64,000 nt of DNA, taken from the NCBI RefSeq assembly GCF_019880305.1, contig NZ_CP082301.1, positions 4,030,001 to 4,094,000 of the forward strand, given 5' to 3'. The translations under genes were made by a program, and so were the position numbers. Shown piece after piece: positions 1 through 8,287 of the stretch; position 1 is the first letter of the stretch, and each line of letters begins with the position of its first letter. The DNA comes from Streptomyces decoyicus. GTDB taxonomy: Bacteria; Actinomycetota; Actinomycetes; Streptomycetales; Streptomycetaceae. The notes below the pieces were generated by a model. That model did no database searches and was not told the origin of the DNA. It was given only the letters and a program-made list of their open reading frames with translations.

Positions 1-2
1 GT

Positions 3-2225
3 GAATTCCTGAACTATCTCCGGATACGCGAGTGGCAGGACATCTACTCCCAGCTGCGTTCGGTCGCCAAGACCATGGGCATTCACCTCAGCGAGGAGGA
101 TGCGGCCCCTGACCACATCCACACCTCCCTGCTTTCTGGTTTGCTCTCGCACATCGGCATCAAGGACACGGACGCCAAGAACGAATATCTCGGCGCCCGC
201 AGCGCCAAGTTCGCGGTGTTCCCCGGCTCCGCGCTCTTCAAGAAGCCGCCGCGCTGGGTGATGTCCGCCGAGCTGGTCGAGACGTCCCGCCTGTGGGCAC
301 GGGTGAATGCGAAGATCGAGCCGGAGTGGATCGAGCCGCTCGCCCAGCACCTGGTCAAGCGGACATACAGCGAGCCGCACTGGGAACAGAAGATGGCCGC
401 GGTGATGGCGTACGAGCGGGTGACGCTCTACGGCGTCCCGATCGTCGCCCAGCGCAAGATCGCCTACGGCCGTATCGACCCGGAGACCTCGCGGGATCTG
501 TTCATCCGCAACGCCCTGGTCGAGGGCGACTGGCGCACCCACCACCAGTTCTTCCATGACAACCGCAAACTCCTCGGCGAGGTCGAGGAATTGGAGCACC
601 GCGCCCGGCGCCGCGACATTCTCGTCGACGACGAGACGCTCTTCGACTTCTACGACCAGCGCATTCCGGCCGATGTGGTCTCCGGCGCGCACTTCGACGC
701 CTGGTGGAAGAAGCAGCAGCGGGAAGAGCCGGAGCTGCTGAACTTCGAGCACTCGATGCTCATCAACGAATCCGCCGAGGCCGTCACGAAGGACGACTAC
801 CCGGATTCCTGGCGGCAGGGAAAGCTGAAGTTCAAGGTCACCTACCAGTTCGAGCCGGGCGCCGACGCCGACGGCGTGACCGTCCACATCCCCCTCCAGG
901 TCCTCAACCAGGTCTCCTCCGAGGGCTTCGACTGGCAGATCCCGGGCCTGCGCGAGCAGCTGGTGACGGAGCTGATCCGGTCACTTCCCAAGCCGATCCG
1001 GCGCAACTACGTCCCGGCACCGAACTTCGCCGCCCGCTTCCTGGACTCCACGGTCCCCCTCCAGGGCGCCCTGACGACGTCTCTGGCCGCGGGATTGCAG
1101 CGGATGGTGGGCGTACCGGTCGACGCAGCGGACTTCGACCCGGGCAAGATCCCCGACCACCTCAAGATCACCTTCCGGGTCGTCGACGAGCGCCGCCGCA
1201 AGCTCGCCGAGGACAAGGACCTGGAGGCGCTCCAGCTGGAGCTCAAGCCGAAGACCAGGGCGGCCATCTCCAGGGCCTTCGAGCAGGCCGCCGAGCGGCC
1301 CGCCGGGGACCGCAAGGGCGGCGCGGGCTCCGGACCGGCCCCGGCCGGCCCGGAGCAGCGGACCGGGCTGACGTCCTGGACGATCGGCACGCTGCCGCGC
1401 ACCTTCGAGACCCGGCGTGCCGGCCAGCCGCTGAAGGCGTACCCGGCGCTGGTCGACGAGGGCAGCAGCGTCGCCGTCCGCCTCTTCGACACCGAGGCCG
1501 AGCAGCTCACGGCGATGTGGGCGGGCACCCGCCGGCTGATCCTGCTCAACATCCCGTCCAATCCGGCCAAGTTCGCGCAGGGCAAGCTGAGCAATCAGCA
1601 GAAGCTGGCGCTGTCCCGTAATCCGCACGGCTCCATCGCGGCGCTCTTCGAGGACTGCGTGACCGCCGCCGCCGACCGCCTGATCGCGGCCCGGGGCGGC
1701 CCGGCATGGGACGAGGAGTCCTTCCGGAAGCTGTTCGACGCGGTCCGCGCCGATCTGGTGGACGTCACGCTCAAGACCATCCAGCAGGTCCAGGAGGTGC
1801 TGGCCGCCTGGCAGGCGTGCGAGCGCCGGCTGAAGGAGACGACGTTCCCCTCGCTGCTGCCGTCCCTCACGGACATCAAGGAGCAGCTGGCGGCGCTGAT
1901 CAAGCCGGGCTTCGTGACGGCGCACGGCGCCAAGCGGCTGCCGGACCTAATGCGCTATCTGGTGGCCGCCGACCGCCGCCTCCAGCAGCTGCCCACCCAC
2001 GCCGAGCGGGACCGCACCCGTATGGCGAAGGTGAAGGAGATGCAGGACGAATACGCCTGGCTGCTGGAGCAGTTCCCGCAGGGCCGCCCGGTGCCGGCCG
2101 CGGCCCTGGAGATCCGCTGGATGATCGAGGAGCTCCGGGTGAGCTACTTCGCGCACGCTCTGGGGACCGCGTACCCGGTCTCGGACAAGCGCATCGTGAA
2201 GGCCGTGGACGCCGCCGCGCCGTAG
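3..2225 (+). CDS. hrpA: HrpA-type ATP-dependent RNA helicase, 3' part only
   Basis: The reading frame is open from the left edge (first full codon at 3), so the start and the DEAH helicase core lie outside the window. About 740 residues are visible. They match the C-terminal half of bacterial HrpA proteins (about 1,300 residues in full): a helical/OB-fold region after the helicase core, then the long HrpA-specific C-terminal domain (DUF3418), including WRTHHQFFHDNRKLL and the W/K-rich segment around residues 230-260. HrpA is a cytoplasmic DEAH-box RNA helicase; in E. coli it rescues stalled ribosomes and affects mRNA processing. A methionine at 75 is internal and is not the start. Gene identity is confident; helicase motifs cannot be checked here. 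Confidence 0.92.
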   Translation, partial: EFLNYLRIREWQDIYSQLRSVAKTMGIHLSEEDAAPDHIHTSLLSGLLSHIGIKDTDAKNEYLGARSAKFAVFPGSALFKKPPRWVMSAELVETSRLWARVNAKIEPEWIEPLAQHLVKRTYSEPHWEQKMAAVMAYERVTLYGVPIVAQRKIAYGRIDPETSRDLFIRNALVEGDWRTHHQFFHDNRKLLGEVEELEHRARRRDILVDDETLFDFYDQRIPADVVSGAHFDAWWKKQQREEPELLNFEHSMLINESAEAVTKDDYPDSWRQGKLKFKVTYQFEPGADADGVTVHIPLQVLNQVSSEGFDWQIPGLREQLVTELIRSLPKPIRRNYVPAPNFAARFLDSTVPLQGALTTSLAAGLQRMVGVPVDAADFDPGKIPDHLKITFRVVDERRRKLAEDKDLEALQLELKPKTRAAISRAFEQAAERPAGDRKGGAGSGPAPAGPEQRTGLTSWTIGTLPRTFETRRAGQPLKAYPALVDEGSSVAVRLFDTEAEQLTAMWAGTRRLILLNIPSNPAKFAQGKLSNQQKLALSRNPHGSIAALFEDCVTAAADRLIAARGGPAWDEESFRKLFDAVRADLVDVTLKTIQQVQEVLAAWQACERRLKETTFPSLLPSLTDIKEQLAALIKPGFVTAHGAKRLPDLMRYLVAADRRLQQLPTHAERDRTRMAKVKEMQDEYAWLLEQFPQGRPVPAAALEIRWMIEELRVSYFAHALGTAYPVSDKRIVKAVDAAAP

Positions 2226-2319
2226 GAATCAGGGCTGCCGGTATCGAGTTCGACCGCACCCCCTGACCTGCTGTACAGTCTTGCTTCGCAGCCCGCCGCA
2301 AGCGGAAAGCGAAACGCAA

Positions 2320-2394
2320 GGTCCTGTGGAGCAGTTTGGAGTGCTCGCCACCCTGTCAAGGTGGAGGCCGCGGGTTCAAATCCCGTCAGGACCG
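2320..2394 (+). tRNA. tRNA-Asp (GUC)
   Basis: A full cloverleaf can be drawn. The acceptor stem is GGTCCTG (2320-2326) with CAGGACC (2387-2393) and discriminator G. The anticodon stem CCACC/GGTGG encloses loop CTGTCAA, giving anticodon GTC. The T arm contains GGTTCAAATCC. CCA is not encoded. A -10-like TACAGT lies about 40 nt upstream (2273-2278), and a strong hairpin follows directly, so it is probably its own transcription unit. Confidence 0.96.
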
Positions 2395-2401
2395 CATTTC
2401 T

Positions 2402-2432
2402 ACGGCCCGCATCCTCTTCGGATGCGGGCCGT
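2402..2432 (+). terminator. Hairpin terminator after tRNA-Asp
   Basis: Perfect 13-bp inverted repeat, ACGGCCCGCATCC (2402-2414) and GGATGCGGGCCGT (2420-2432), with a 5-nt loop, starting 7 nt after the tRNA. No long T-run follows, which is common for Streptomyces terminators. Confidence 0.85.
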
Positions 2433-2581
2433 ACTGCTGTCCGCAACGCCCCCCGTGCGGCCGCCCCTCGGGCACCGCACATCCCGTCAGGACCCGCCCG
2501 CAGGACCCGTATCGCGAAACGGTGCGGACCGCGCCGCCGCCCTCCGCCCGCGCCGCGCCGATCAAGGGGCCGCGCCCCTCC

Positions 2582-2605
2582 TTCCCCTTCCCCTTCCCCT
2601 TCCCC
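2582..2605. repeat. Polypyrimidine hexamer repeat
   Basis: Four head-to-tail copies of TTCCCC in an otherwise noncoding stretch between the tRNA-Asp terminator and the DUF6274 gene. The tract continues as a C/T-rich run to about 2617. The rest of 2433-2800 shows no gene I can support. Confidence 0.7.
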
Positions 2606-2800
2606 TGCTCCTGCCCCTGTCGCGGCCCGGTGGGCCGTAGGCCGCCCTCCGTCCGCGGCACCGACAGGCGCGGACCGCGCCTCTGTCCACATCCGCCCCG
2701 TCCGAATGCGGTGTGTAGCCGGTTTGCGCCCCGCTGTATTGACGGCGGCACGTACCGCCGGTACTCACTGAGGAAGGTGTGGGGCCGGGGAGGTATACGC

Positions 2801-3034
2801 ATGACGACTGCGGTACGGCACGAGACCAGGGCGCTGCTGCGAGCCCATCTGTCGGCGGCCACGGGCTATCGCCATCTGACGCGGCACTGCCCGGTCTGCC
2901 ATCGGCTGCTGCGGCTCGCCATGGAGCCGCACACGGCCCGCTCCGGGCCTCCGGCGGCCGCGTCCGCCCCGACCACGCCTTCGGACGTTCCCGAGCCGCC
3001 GGCGACCGAGGGCGAAAGTCCTGTGCCCCGGTGA
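2801..3034 (+). CDS. DUF6274 family small protein
   Basis: Encodes 77 residues starting MTTAVRHETRALL. The ATG has a good ribosome-binding site (GGGGAGG, 7 nt upstream), so I prefer it to the longer in-frame ORF that begins upstream in noncoding sequence. The conserved core is RYHLTRHCPVC-like (actual order YRHLTRHCPVCHRLLRLAM): a helical region with a CPVC pair that could bind metal or form a disulfide. The last 30 residues are Pro/Ala-rich and probably disordered. I recognise the family as an actinobacterial DUF next to hrpA and bldC; its function is unknown. Confidence 0.85.
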   Translation: MTTAVRHETRALLRAHLSAATGYRHLTRHCPVCHRLLRLAMEPHTARSGPPAAASAPTTPSDVPEPPATEGESPVPR

Positions 3035-3376
3035 CCTGGGACGCATATGCCACCCGCTGCGCGGCGGCAGGCCGTTGGGCGTGGCGGGGGGAAGTTCTCT
3101 ACCGCAGCGGACGTATCGTCTTCAAGCGCCGCGTAGTGTGACGGGTGTCACCGAACAAGTTCGGCGGGATGTGGAACTTACACCCCCCATACAACCGGTC
3201 AATTTAATATGTGCAATTGCACTACCTGTGAACGACTCAGTAACGAGCTCGCCGGGTCCGCGCACAAACACCCTCACAGGAGCCGTGAAGGCACCCTGAC
3301 CGACGCCCGGGGTGGCGTCGGCGCCGTGCCGACCCGACCGTCCCCAAGGGCCCTGGAACGGGCGCACACAAAAAAA
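3035..3376. other. Noncoding gap with small palindromes
   Basis: No credible gene. It contains GTGAC-GGGT-GTCAC (3138-3151), CCGAAC-AA-GTTCGG (3151-3164) and the perfect palindrome GTGCAATTGCAC (3211-3222) inside a short A/T-rich patch (about 3195-3225), which stands out from the surrounding GC-rich DNA. These could be protein-binding sites; no regulated gene is obvious, since bldC reads toward this gap and ends at 3565. Confidence 0.5.
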
Positions 3377-3408
3377 ATCGCGCTGGACCCGGCGGAGTCC
3401 AGCGCGAT
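3370..3408 (-). terminator. Intrinsic terminator, minus strand
   Basis: Perfect 12-bp stem ATCGCGCTGGAC/GTCCAGCGCGAT (3377-3388 with 3397-3408) followed on the minus strand by a run of eight T. This is the most canonical intrinsic terminator in the window and probably ends transcription coming from bldC. Confidence 0.9.
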
Positions 3409-3520
3409 CAATGACGTACCCAGATGGAGCGGGTGTGGGGCCTGTTGGGGCAGGCGCCGCGTCGTATGAAGCTGTGCAAAGCATGGTGGAGCAGGTCGAG
3501 CTAGGGGTGCAAAGCGGGCA

Positions 3521-3544
3521 TTTTCGGGTTGGGGGCCCCGAAAA
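3521..3544 (-). terminator. Possible first hairpin downstream of bldC
   Basis: TTTTCGGG/CCCGAAAA inverted repeat (3521-3528 with 3537-3544) starting 20 nt after the bldC stop. It ends in an A/T-rich base pair block on both sides, so it could act in either direction. It is weaker than the terminator at 3370-3408. Confidence 0.5.
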
Positions 3545-3564
3545 CGACCTGGTTATGCGGTTGT

Positions 3565-3771
3565 TCAGGCCTCGCTGCGCTGCTGCGGGATACCCGCGAG
3601 CAGTGCGCGGACCTCAGCCTCGCGGTAACGCCGGTGCCCTCCGAGCGTGCGGATGGACGTGAGCTTGCCTGCCTTGGCCCAGCGGGTCACCGTCTTCGGG
3701 TCCACGCGGAACATCGTGGCGACCTCAGCAGGGGTAAGCAGCGGCTCGGCGTCAGGGGTGCGAGCGGTCAT
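3565..3771 (-). CDS. bldC: Developmental regulator BldC (MerR-like)
   Basis: 68 residues, start ATG with GAGGAGG 6 nt upstream; this is the known BldC length. The protein is essentially one MerR-type winged helix-turn-helix (LLTPAEVATMFRVDPKTV then the wing around TLGGHRRYREAEV) and lacks the dimerising coiled coil and effector domain of normal MerR proteins. In Streptomyces BldC binds variable numbers of direct repeats cooperatively and delays development by repressing sporulation genes. A 513-nt upstream gap suits a regulated promoter. Two hairpins lie downstream. The sequence looks almost identical to the family as I remember it, so the call is very confident. Confidence 0.97.
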   Translation of the reverse strand: MTARTPDAEPLLTPAEVATMFRVDPKTVTRWAKAGKLTSIRTLGGHRRYREAEVRALLAGIPQQRSEA

Positions 3772-4284
3772 GAGCGGCCTCCTCGGGAGAACCGAACCAT
3801 CACGGTTCTTTCCTCTAAATTCTGCACCTTGACCCACGTTGCCCGAAATGGCGGACGCGGGCCGAGTCGGTTATAGGACGAACGGCTTGTCCTCGGCACT
3901 ACAACTACACCATCCGTCCAGCCACGTCGGCCAAACCGATGGAATTGCCCTCTCAGGTGTTCAACCTCGGCGGAAGCCGATGGACCGTGCCATAGCGGAC
4001 AGTCACTCGTCCGTGACGATCAGTCACAACGTGATCAGCCGCCACGAGACCCCTCAAGGAGCGCAATACCGATCTATCCGCCCTTAGTTGGACGGAAGGA
4101 GCCCACGTCGGGCTCCTTGTCCTATTTTGGCACGAGGGTATGGCTTGGGAGCAAGACCCGAAGTCAGTGCTTTAGGTCACGCTCGAGGCATTCGCCCGGA
4201 TCAGGACCTACGCCCCTTGCCGCCCGACCACCGAAAAGTGGACACGGCACTTCCGCGCCGCGAACCTCTGACGTGCACCGCCGT
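3772..4284. other. bldC upstream region, no gene seen
   Basis: 513 nt between the bldC start and the stop of the next minus-strand gene. No ORF has a plausible start and codon pattern. The region must carry the bldC promoter. A plus-strand terminator-like hairpin at 4096-4118 has no known plus-strand gene before it, so a short noncoding transcript is possible. Confidence 0.5.
4096..4118 (+). terminator. Orphan terminator-like hairpin
   Basis: Perfect 9-bp stem AAGGAGCCC/GGGCTCCTT with a 5-nt loop, followed on the plus strand by GTCCTATTTT. The T-rich tail is on the plus side only, although both flanking genes (bldC, 4285-5121) are on the minus strand. Confidence 0.6.
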
Positions 4285-5121
4285 TCAGCTGGAGAACTGC
4301 CGCTCACGCACCGCACGCCACCGCTGGGAAAGTTTCTCGTACGCGACGCCGGCCCGCTCGCCGTCCCCGTCGCGCAGCGCCGCCAGTCCCTCCGCCACCT
4401 CGGCGGCGGAGCGGTCCTCGGCGAGCTGCCCCTCGGGCACCGCGTGCACCAGCCCTCCGTAATCCAGCTCCACGAGCGAACGCGGATGGAATTCCTCGAG
4501 CCAGCGCCCCACATCTACCAGGCCGTCGATCAGCGGCCCCTCTTCCAGGGCGTCCCGCAGCGTGCGCAGCCCCCGCGCGACCCGCCGTCGCGCCTGCACC
4601 ATGGGCGTCCGGTAACGCAGCACGGACTCCTGGTCACTCTTCGTGTACTCCCGCTCGCCGTCGTCGAACAGCACGAACCAGCGGACCGGGACATGCCAGG
4701 CCGCGCCCCGGATCCAGGGCCGGGCGTCCGGGTTGCGCTCCCGCCACTGCTCGTAGTCGCCGGCCGCCTGGAGGCGCACCACCGGGGGCAGCGCCGCATC
4801 CAGCACCGACGTCGGCAGCAGTTCGTCCAGCGCCTCCAGGGCCTGCCAGCCGCGCAGCCGGGTGCGCCACGGACATACGCAGGTCACCTCGTTCACGACG
4901 GCGATGAAGGCGTCCGCGCTCTCGTGGACCGGCACCGGGACCGGCGGGGTCGCCAGCAGATCGGCCAGCGCCCGGCGCTGCTCGTCCTGGGCGGTGGGGG
5001 TGTCCTCCCGTTTGGCGTAGCGCGCCCAATGGGAGCGTTCCGGCTCGGGGAACGCAGCCAGCGGCTCGTAGACCCGTAGATATGCCATGTACGGGACCTT
5101 CACCGACGACGCCAGGGCCAC
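4285..5121 (-). CDS. Conserved hypothetical protein
   Basis: 278 residues if read from the GTG at 5121, which has GAAGGAG 5-6 nt upstream; this start is better supported than the in-frame codon at 5148 or the ATG at 5088 (MAYLRVYEPL). The protein is soluble, rich in Trp, Arg and acidic residues, with no signal peptide or membrane segment. A Cys-rich spot (TCVCPWRTRLRGW) and the segment WFVLFDDGEREY are its most distinctive parts. I remember homologues sitting between bldC and the leucine dehydrogenase gene in streptomycetes, but no function is known to me. It is divergent from vdh (gap about 212 nt). Confidence 0.82.
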   Translation of the reverse strand: MALASSVKVPYMAYLRVYEPLAAFPEPERSHWARYAKREDTPTAQDEQRRALADLLATPPVPVPVHESADAFIAVVNEVTCVCPWRTRLRGWQALEALDELLPTSVLDAALPPVVRLQAAGDYEQWRERNPDARPWIRGAAWHVPVRWFVLFDDGEREYTKSDQESVLRYRTPMVQARRRVARGLRTLRDALEEGPLIDGLVDVGRWLEEFHPRSLVELDYGGLVHAVPEGQLAEDRSAAEVAEGLAALRDGDGERAGVAYEKLSQRWRAVRERQFSS

Positions 5122-5333
5122 GCCCGCTCCTTCAAAGGGGAAGTCCACCGCCGGGTGATCCCGAGGGCCCCCGCCGGCCTGCGATACGACCAGATCGTCC
5201 CATGCCCGTCCCCCGGGAGAGGGTGATCCCGGGCACCCGGCCGATCCACCGGCCTCGCAGGTCTTACGCTCTTTTCAACCGGCCCTCCCCACCCGTAGGA
5301 GGGCGTCCTTCGCGACTTATGGGAGTCACCACA

Positions 5334-6437
5334 GTGACTGACGTACGTCCGGCCCACGCCGGCACCGACGGCGGCGTTCTGCACACCCTGTTCCGATCGG
5401 AGCAGGGGGGCCATGAGCAGGTCGTTCTCTGCCAGGACCGCGCCAGCGGCCTGAAGGCCGTGATCGCCATCCACAGCACCGCCCTGGGCCCCGCCCTCGG
5501 CGGTACCCGCTTCCACGCCTACGCCTCCGAGGAGGAGGCCGTGCTGGACGCCCTGAATCTGGCGCGCGGCATGTCCTACAAGAACGCCCTCGCCGGGCTG
5601 GACCACGGTGGCGGCAAGGCCGTGATCATCGGTGACCCGGATCTGATCAAGACCGAGGAACTTCTGCTGGCCTACGGCCGGTTCGTGTCCTCCCTGGGCG
5701 GCCGCTACGTCACCGCCTGCGATGTCGGTACGTACGTCGCCGATATGGATGTGGTCTCCCGTACGAACAAGTGGACCACCGGCCGCTCCCCCGAGAACGG
5801 CGGCGCCGGCGACTCCTCCGTCCTGACCGCGTACGGCGTCTTCCAGGGCATGCGCGCCTCGGCCCAGCACGCCTGGGGCGACCCGACGCTGCGGGGCCGC
5901 AAGGTGGGCATCGCGGGCGTCGGCAAGGTCGGCCACCTCCTCGTCGAGCACCTCCTTCAGGACGGCGCCGAGGTCGTGATCACGGACGTCCGGGCCGACT
6001 CGGTGGCGCGGGTCCGCACCAAGTACCCGCAGGTCACGGCCGTCGCGGATACCGAAGCGCTGATCCGCACCGAAGGCCTGGACGTCTATGCGCCGTGCGC
6101 GCTGGGCGGTGCGCTGAGTGACGAGTCGCTGCCGGTGCTGACCGCGAAGGTGGTGTGCGGTGCGGCCAACAACCAGCTCGACCACCCCGGCGTCGAGAAG
6201 GAGCTGTCCGACCGCGGCATCCTCTACGCCCCCGACTACGTCGTGAACGCCGGCGGTGTCATCCAGGTGGCCGATGAACTGCACGGCTTCGACTTCGACC
6301 GCTGCAAGACCAAGGCGACGAAGATCTTCGACACCACGCTGGCGATATTCGCTCGTGCGAAGGCCGATGGCATTCCGCCCGCCGCGGCCGCCGACCGTCT
6401 GGCCGAGCAGCGTATGGCGGAGGCGCGGCACGCCTGA
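5334..6437 (+). CDS. vdh: Valine/leucine dehydrogenase
   Basis: 367 residues. NAD-dependent oxidative deamination of branched-chain amino acids to 2-oxo acids, supplying fatty-acid and polyketide starter units. The Glu/Leu/Phe/Val dehydrogenase N-terminal domain includes the substrate lysine in YKN (about residue 83) and the catalytic lysine in DHGGGKAVI (about 95). The C-terminal Rossmann domain has GIAGVGKVG. The GTG at 5334 is chosen because GGGAG lies 8 nt before it and because known Streptomyces Vdh proteins begin VTDV; the ATG at 5319 has no well-spaced site. A strong hairpin ends the unit at 6487-6533. Confidence 0.95.
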   Translation: MTDVRPAHAGTDGGVLHTLFRSEQGGHEQVVLCQDRASGLKAVIAIHSTALGPALGGTRFHAYASEEEAVLDALNLARGMSYKNALAGLDHGGGKAVIIGDPDLIKTEELLLAYGRFVSSLGGRYVTACDVGTYVADMDVVSRTNKWTTGRSPENGGAGDSSVLTAYGVFQGMRASAQHAWGDPTLRGRKVGIAGVGKVGHLLVEHLLQDGAEVVITDVRADSVARVRTKYPQVTAVADTEALIRTEGLDVYAPCALGGALSDESLPVLTAKVVCGAANNQLDHPGVEKELSDRGILYAPDYVVNAGGVIQVADELHGFDFDRCKTKATKIFDTTLAIFARAKADGIPPAAAADRLAEQRMAEARHA

Positions 6438-6486
6438 CCCAGGCCGGAAAAGCGGTCTTGTCGGCCGGAAACACAGCCTTGCGCGG

Positions 6487-6533
6487 CCCGCCACGGGTGG
6501 TCAGGGAGACATCCCTCACCACCCGTCGGCGGG
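6487..6533 (+). terminator. Terminator after vdh
   Basis: Long hairpin: CCCGCCACGGGTGGT (6487-6501) pairs with ACCACCCG-T-CGGCGGG (6518-6533) with one bulge. A small inner GGGA/TCCC stem sits in the loop. It lies 50 nt after the vdh stop. Confidence 0.85.
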
Positions 6534-6755
6534 TCGCTGTGCAGGACAGGTTAAAATCGCAGTTGACCAGCGGGGACGGGGCACCTTGCAGGTCGTGCCG
6601 AGCGGCGGGTGATGCGGGCGACGTACCGTATGGCCGCGGAAGCAGGTACCGTTAAAGCCCTACGGGCCGGTCTCTCTGTCGAGAGCCCGCTCTGATCCAT
6701 GAACGCGTGTCAAGACTCTGGGGCCATCGAGCCCCGTCATTGAGGGGGTCGACCC

Positions 6756-7007
6756 ATGGGGCGCGGCCGGGCCAAGGCCAAGCAGACGAAGGTCGCCCGC
6801 CAGCTGAAGTACAGCAGCGGTGGGACGGATCTCTCACGACTGGCCGACGAGCTGGGTGCATCACCGTCGAACCAGCAGCCTCCGAACGCAGAGCCGTTCG
6901 AGGAGGACGAGGACGACGACCCGTACGCACGGTACGCAGATCTGTACAACAGCGACGACGACGAAGAAGACGAGGGCGACTCGTCCCAGCAGCGTCGTCG
7001 CGCTTGA
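6756..7007 (+). CDS. DUF3073 family protein
   Basis: 83 residues, ATG preceded by GAGGGGG at about 7 nt. The N-terminal third is basic (MGRGRAKAKQTKVARQLKY), followed by a stretch with LSRLADEL, then a very acidic tail (EEDEDDDP and a second D/E cluster) ending in RRR. This bipartite basic/acidic layout is typical of actinobacterial DUF3073 proteins, whose function is unknown; nucleic-acid or ribosome contact is a guess from charge alone. The upstream gap (6534-6755) must contain its promoter. It converges on purM, and a GC-rich hairpin separates them. Confidence 0.93.
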   Translation: MGRGRAKAKQTKVARQLKYSSGGTDLSRLADELGASPSNQQPPNAEPFEEDEDDDPYARYADLYNSDDDEEDEGDSSQQRRRA

Positions 7008-7046
7008 CCGCTCTGTGCGCTCGCGGCACCCATAACAGCATCACGG

Positions 7047-7076
7047 ACCCGGTCCGGGGCATCGCCCGGGCCGGGT
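7047..7076. terminator. Bidirectional terminator between DUF3073 gene and purM
   Basis: ACCCGGTCCGGG (7047-7058) pairs with CCCGGGCCGGGT (7065-7076) with one G-T wobble and a 6-nt loop. It sits between convergent genes. Confidence 0.75.
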
Positions 7077-7184
7077 TCTGTGCTGCCCAGATGACCATGG
7101 GGCGGGCGGTGGGCGCACCGGCGGCTGCCGGAGAGTGGGGCGCCGCCCATGGCCCGCGTGGAGCCATGGAAGGCGCCCGTCCGC

Positions 7185-8252
7185 TCAGCTCGCGTAGTCA
7201 CCGGTCAGGGTCACTGCCTCTGCGTGGTCACCGCGCTCGACGATCTCGCCGCTGACCCAGGCGTCCACACCCCGGTCGGCCAGCGTGGTCAGGGCGGCCT
7301 CCACCGACTCCTGCGGGACGACGGCGATCATGCCGACGCCCATGTTCAGGGTCTTCTCCAGCTCCCGGCGCTCGACCGAGCCGGCCGAGCCGACCAGGTC
7401 GAAGACCGGGCCCGGCGTCCAGGTGGCGCGGTCGACGGTGGCGTGCAGGCCGTCCGGGATCACCCGGCCGAGGTTGTTGGCCAGGCCGCCGCCGGTGATG
7501 TGCGAGAAGGCGTGCACCTCGGTCGTACGGGTCAGCGCCAGGCAGTCCAGCGAGTAGATCTTGGTGGGCTCCAGGAGCTCCTCGCCGAGCGTGCGGCCGA
7601 ACTCCGGAATGTCCCGGTCCAGGGCCAGTCCCGCGCGGTCGAACAGCACATGGCGGACCAGCGAGTACCCGTTCGAGTGAAGCCCGGAGGACGCCATGGC
7701 GATCACCGCGTCGCCCGTACGGATACGATCCGCGCCCAGTACCCGGTCCGCCTCGACGACACCGGTGCCGGCACCGGCGACATCGAACTCGTCCGCGCCC
7801 AGCAGCCCCGGGTGCTCCGCGGTCTCGCCGCCGACCAGCGCGCAGCCGGCCAGTACACAGCCCTCGGCGATGCCCTTGACGATCGCGGCGACCCGCTCCG
7901 GGTAGACCTTGCCGACGCAGATGTAGTCGGTCATGAACAGCGGCTCGGCACCGCAGACGACCAGGTCGTCGACGACCATGCCGACGAGGTCGTGGCCGAT
8001 GCTGTCGTACACGCCCATCTTGCGGGCGATGTCGACCTTCGTGCCGACGCCGTCGGTCGCGGAGGCGAGCAGCGGGCGCTCGTACCGCTTGAGGGCGGAG
8101 GCGTCGAAGAGGCCGGCGAAACCGCCCAGGCCGCCGACGACCTCGGGGCGGGTGGCCTTCTTCACCCACTCCTTCATCAGGTCCACGGCGCGGTCGCCGG
8201 CTTCGATGTCGACGCCCGCGCTCGCGTAGCTGGCACCAGTGGTCTCTGACAT
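7185..8252 (-). CDS. purM: Phosphoribosylformylglycinamidine cyclo-ligase (AIR synthetase)
   Basis: 355 residues, normal for PurM. It converts FGAM plus ATP to AIR, step five of purine synthesis. It has the PurM/PurL-type ATP-binding N-terminal half (SYASAGVDIEAGDRAV, ATDGVGTK, GGETAEHPG) and the C-terminal half with HITGGGLANNLGRV. The ATG at 8252 is chosen because it starts the family-conserved region; longer in-frame sequence upstream overlaps purF. It follows purF by 35 nt on the same strand, so the two are probably co-transcribed in the order purF-purM. Confidence 0.97.
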   Translation of the reverse strand: MSETTGASYASAGVDIEAGDRAVDLMKEWVKKATRPEVVGGLGGFAGLFDASALKRYERPLLASATDGVGTKVDIARKMGVYDSIGHDLVGMVVDDLVVCGAEPLFMTDYICVGKVYPERVAAIVKGIAEGCVLAGCALVGGETAEHPGLLGADEFDVAGAGTGVVEADRVLGADRIRTGDAVIAMASSGLHSNGYSLVRHVLFDRAGLALDRDIPEFGRTLGEELLEPTKIYSLDCLALTRTTEVHAFSHITGGGLANNLGRVIPDGLHATVDRATWTPGPVFDLVGSAGSVERRELEKTLNMGVGMIAVVPQESVEAALTTLADRGVDAWVSGEIVERGDHAEAVTLTGDYAS

Positions 8253-8287
8253 GACGGAGAACTTTCGTGTCGGGTGGGTGACGAGCT

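Noticed and set aside
6534..6755. Riboswitch or structured leader before the DUF3073 gene
   Set aside because: Only a small GGGGC/GCCCC hairpin near the start; no recognisable riboswitch core.
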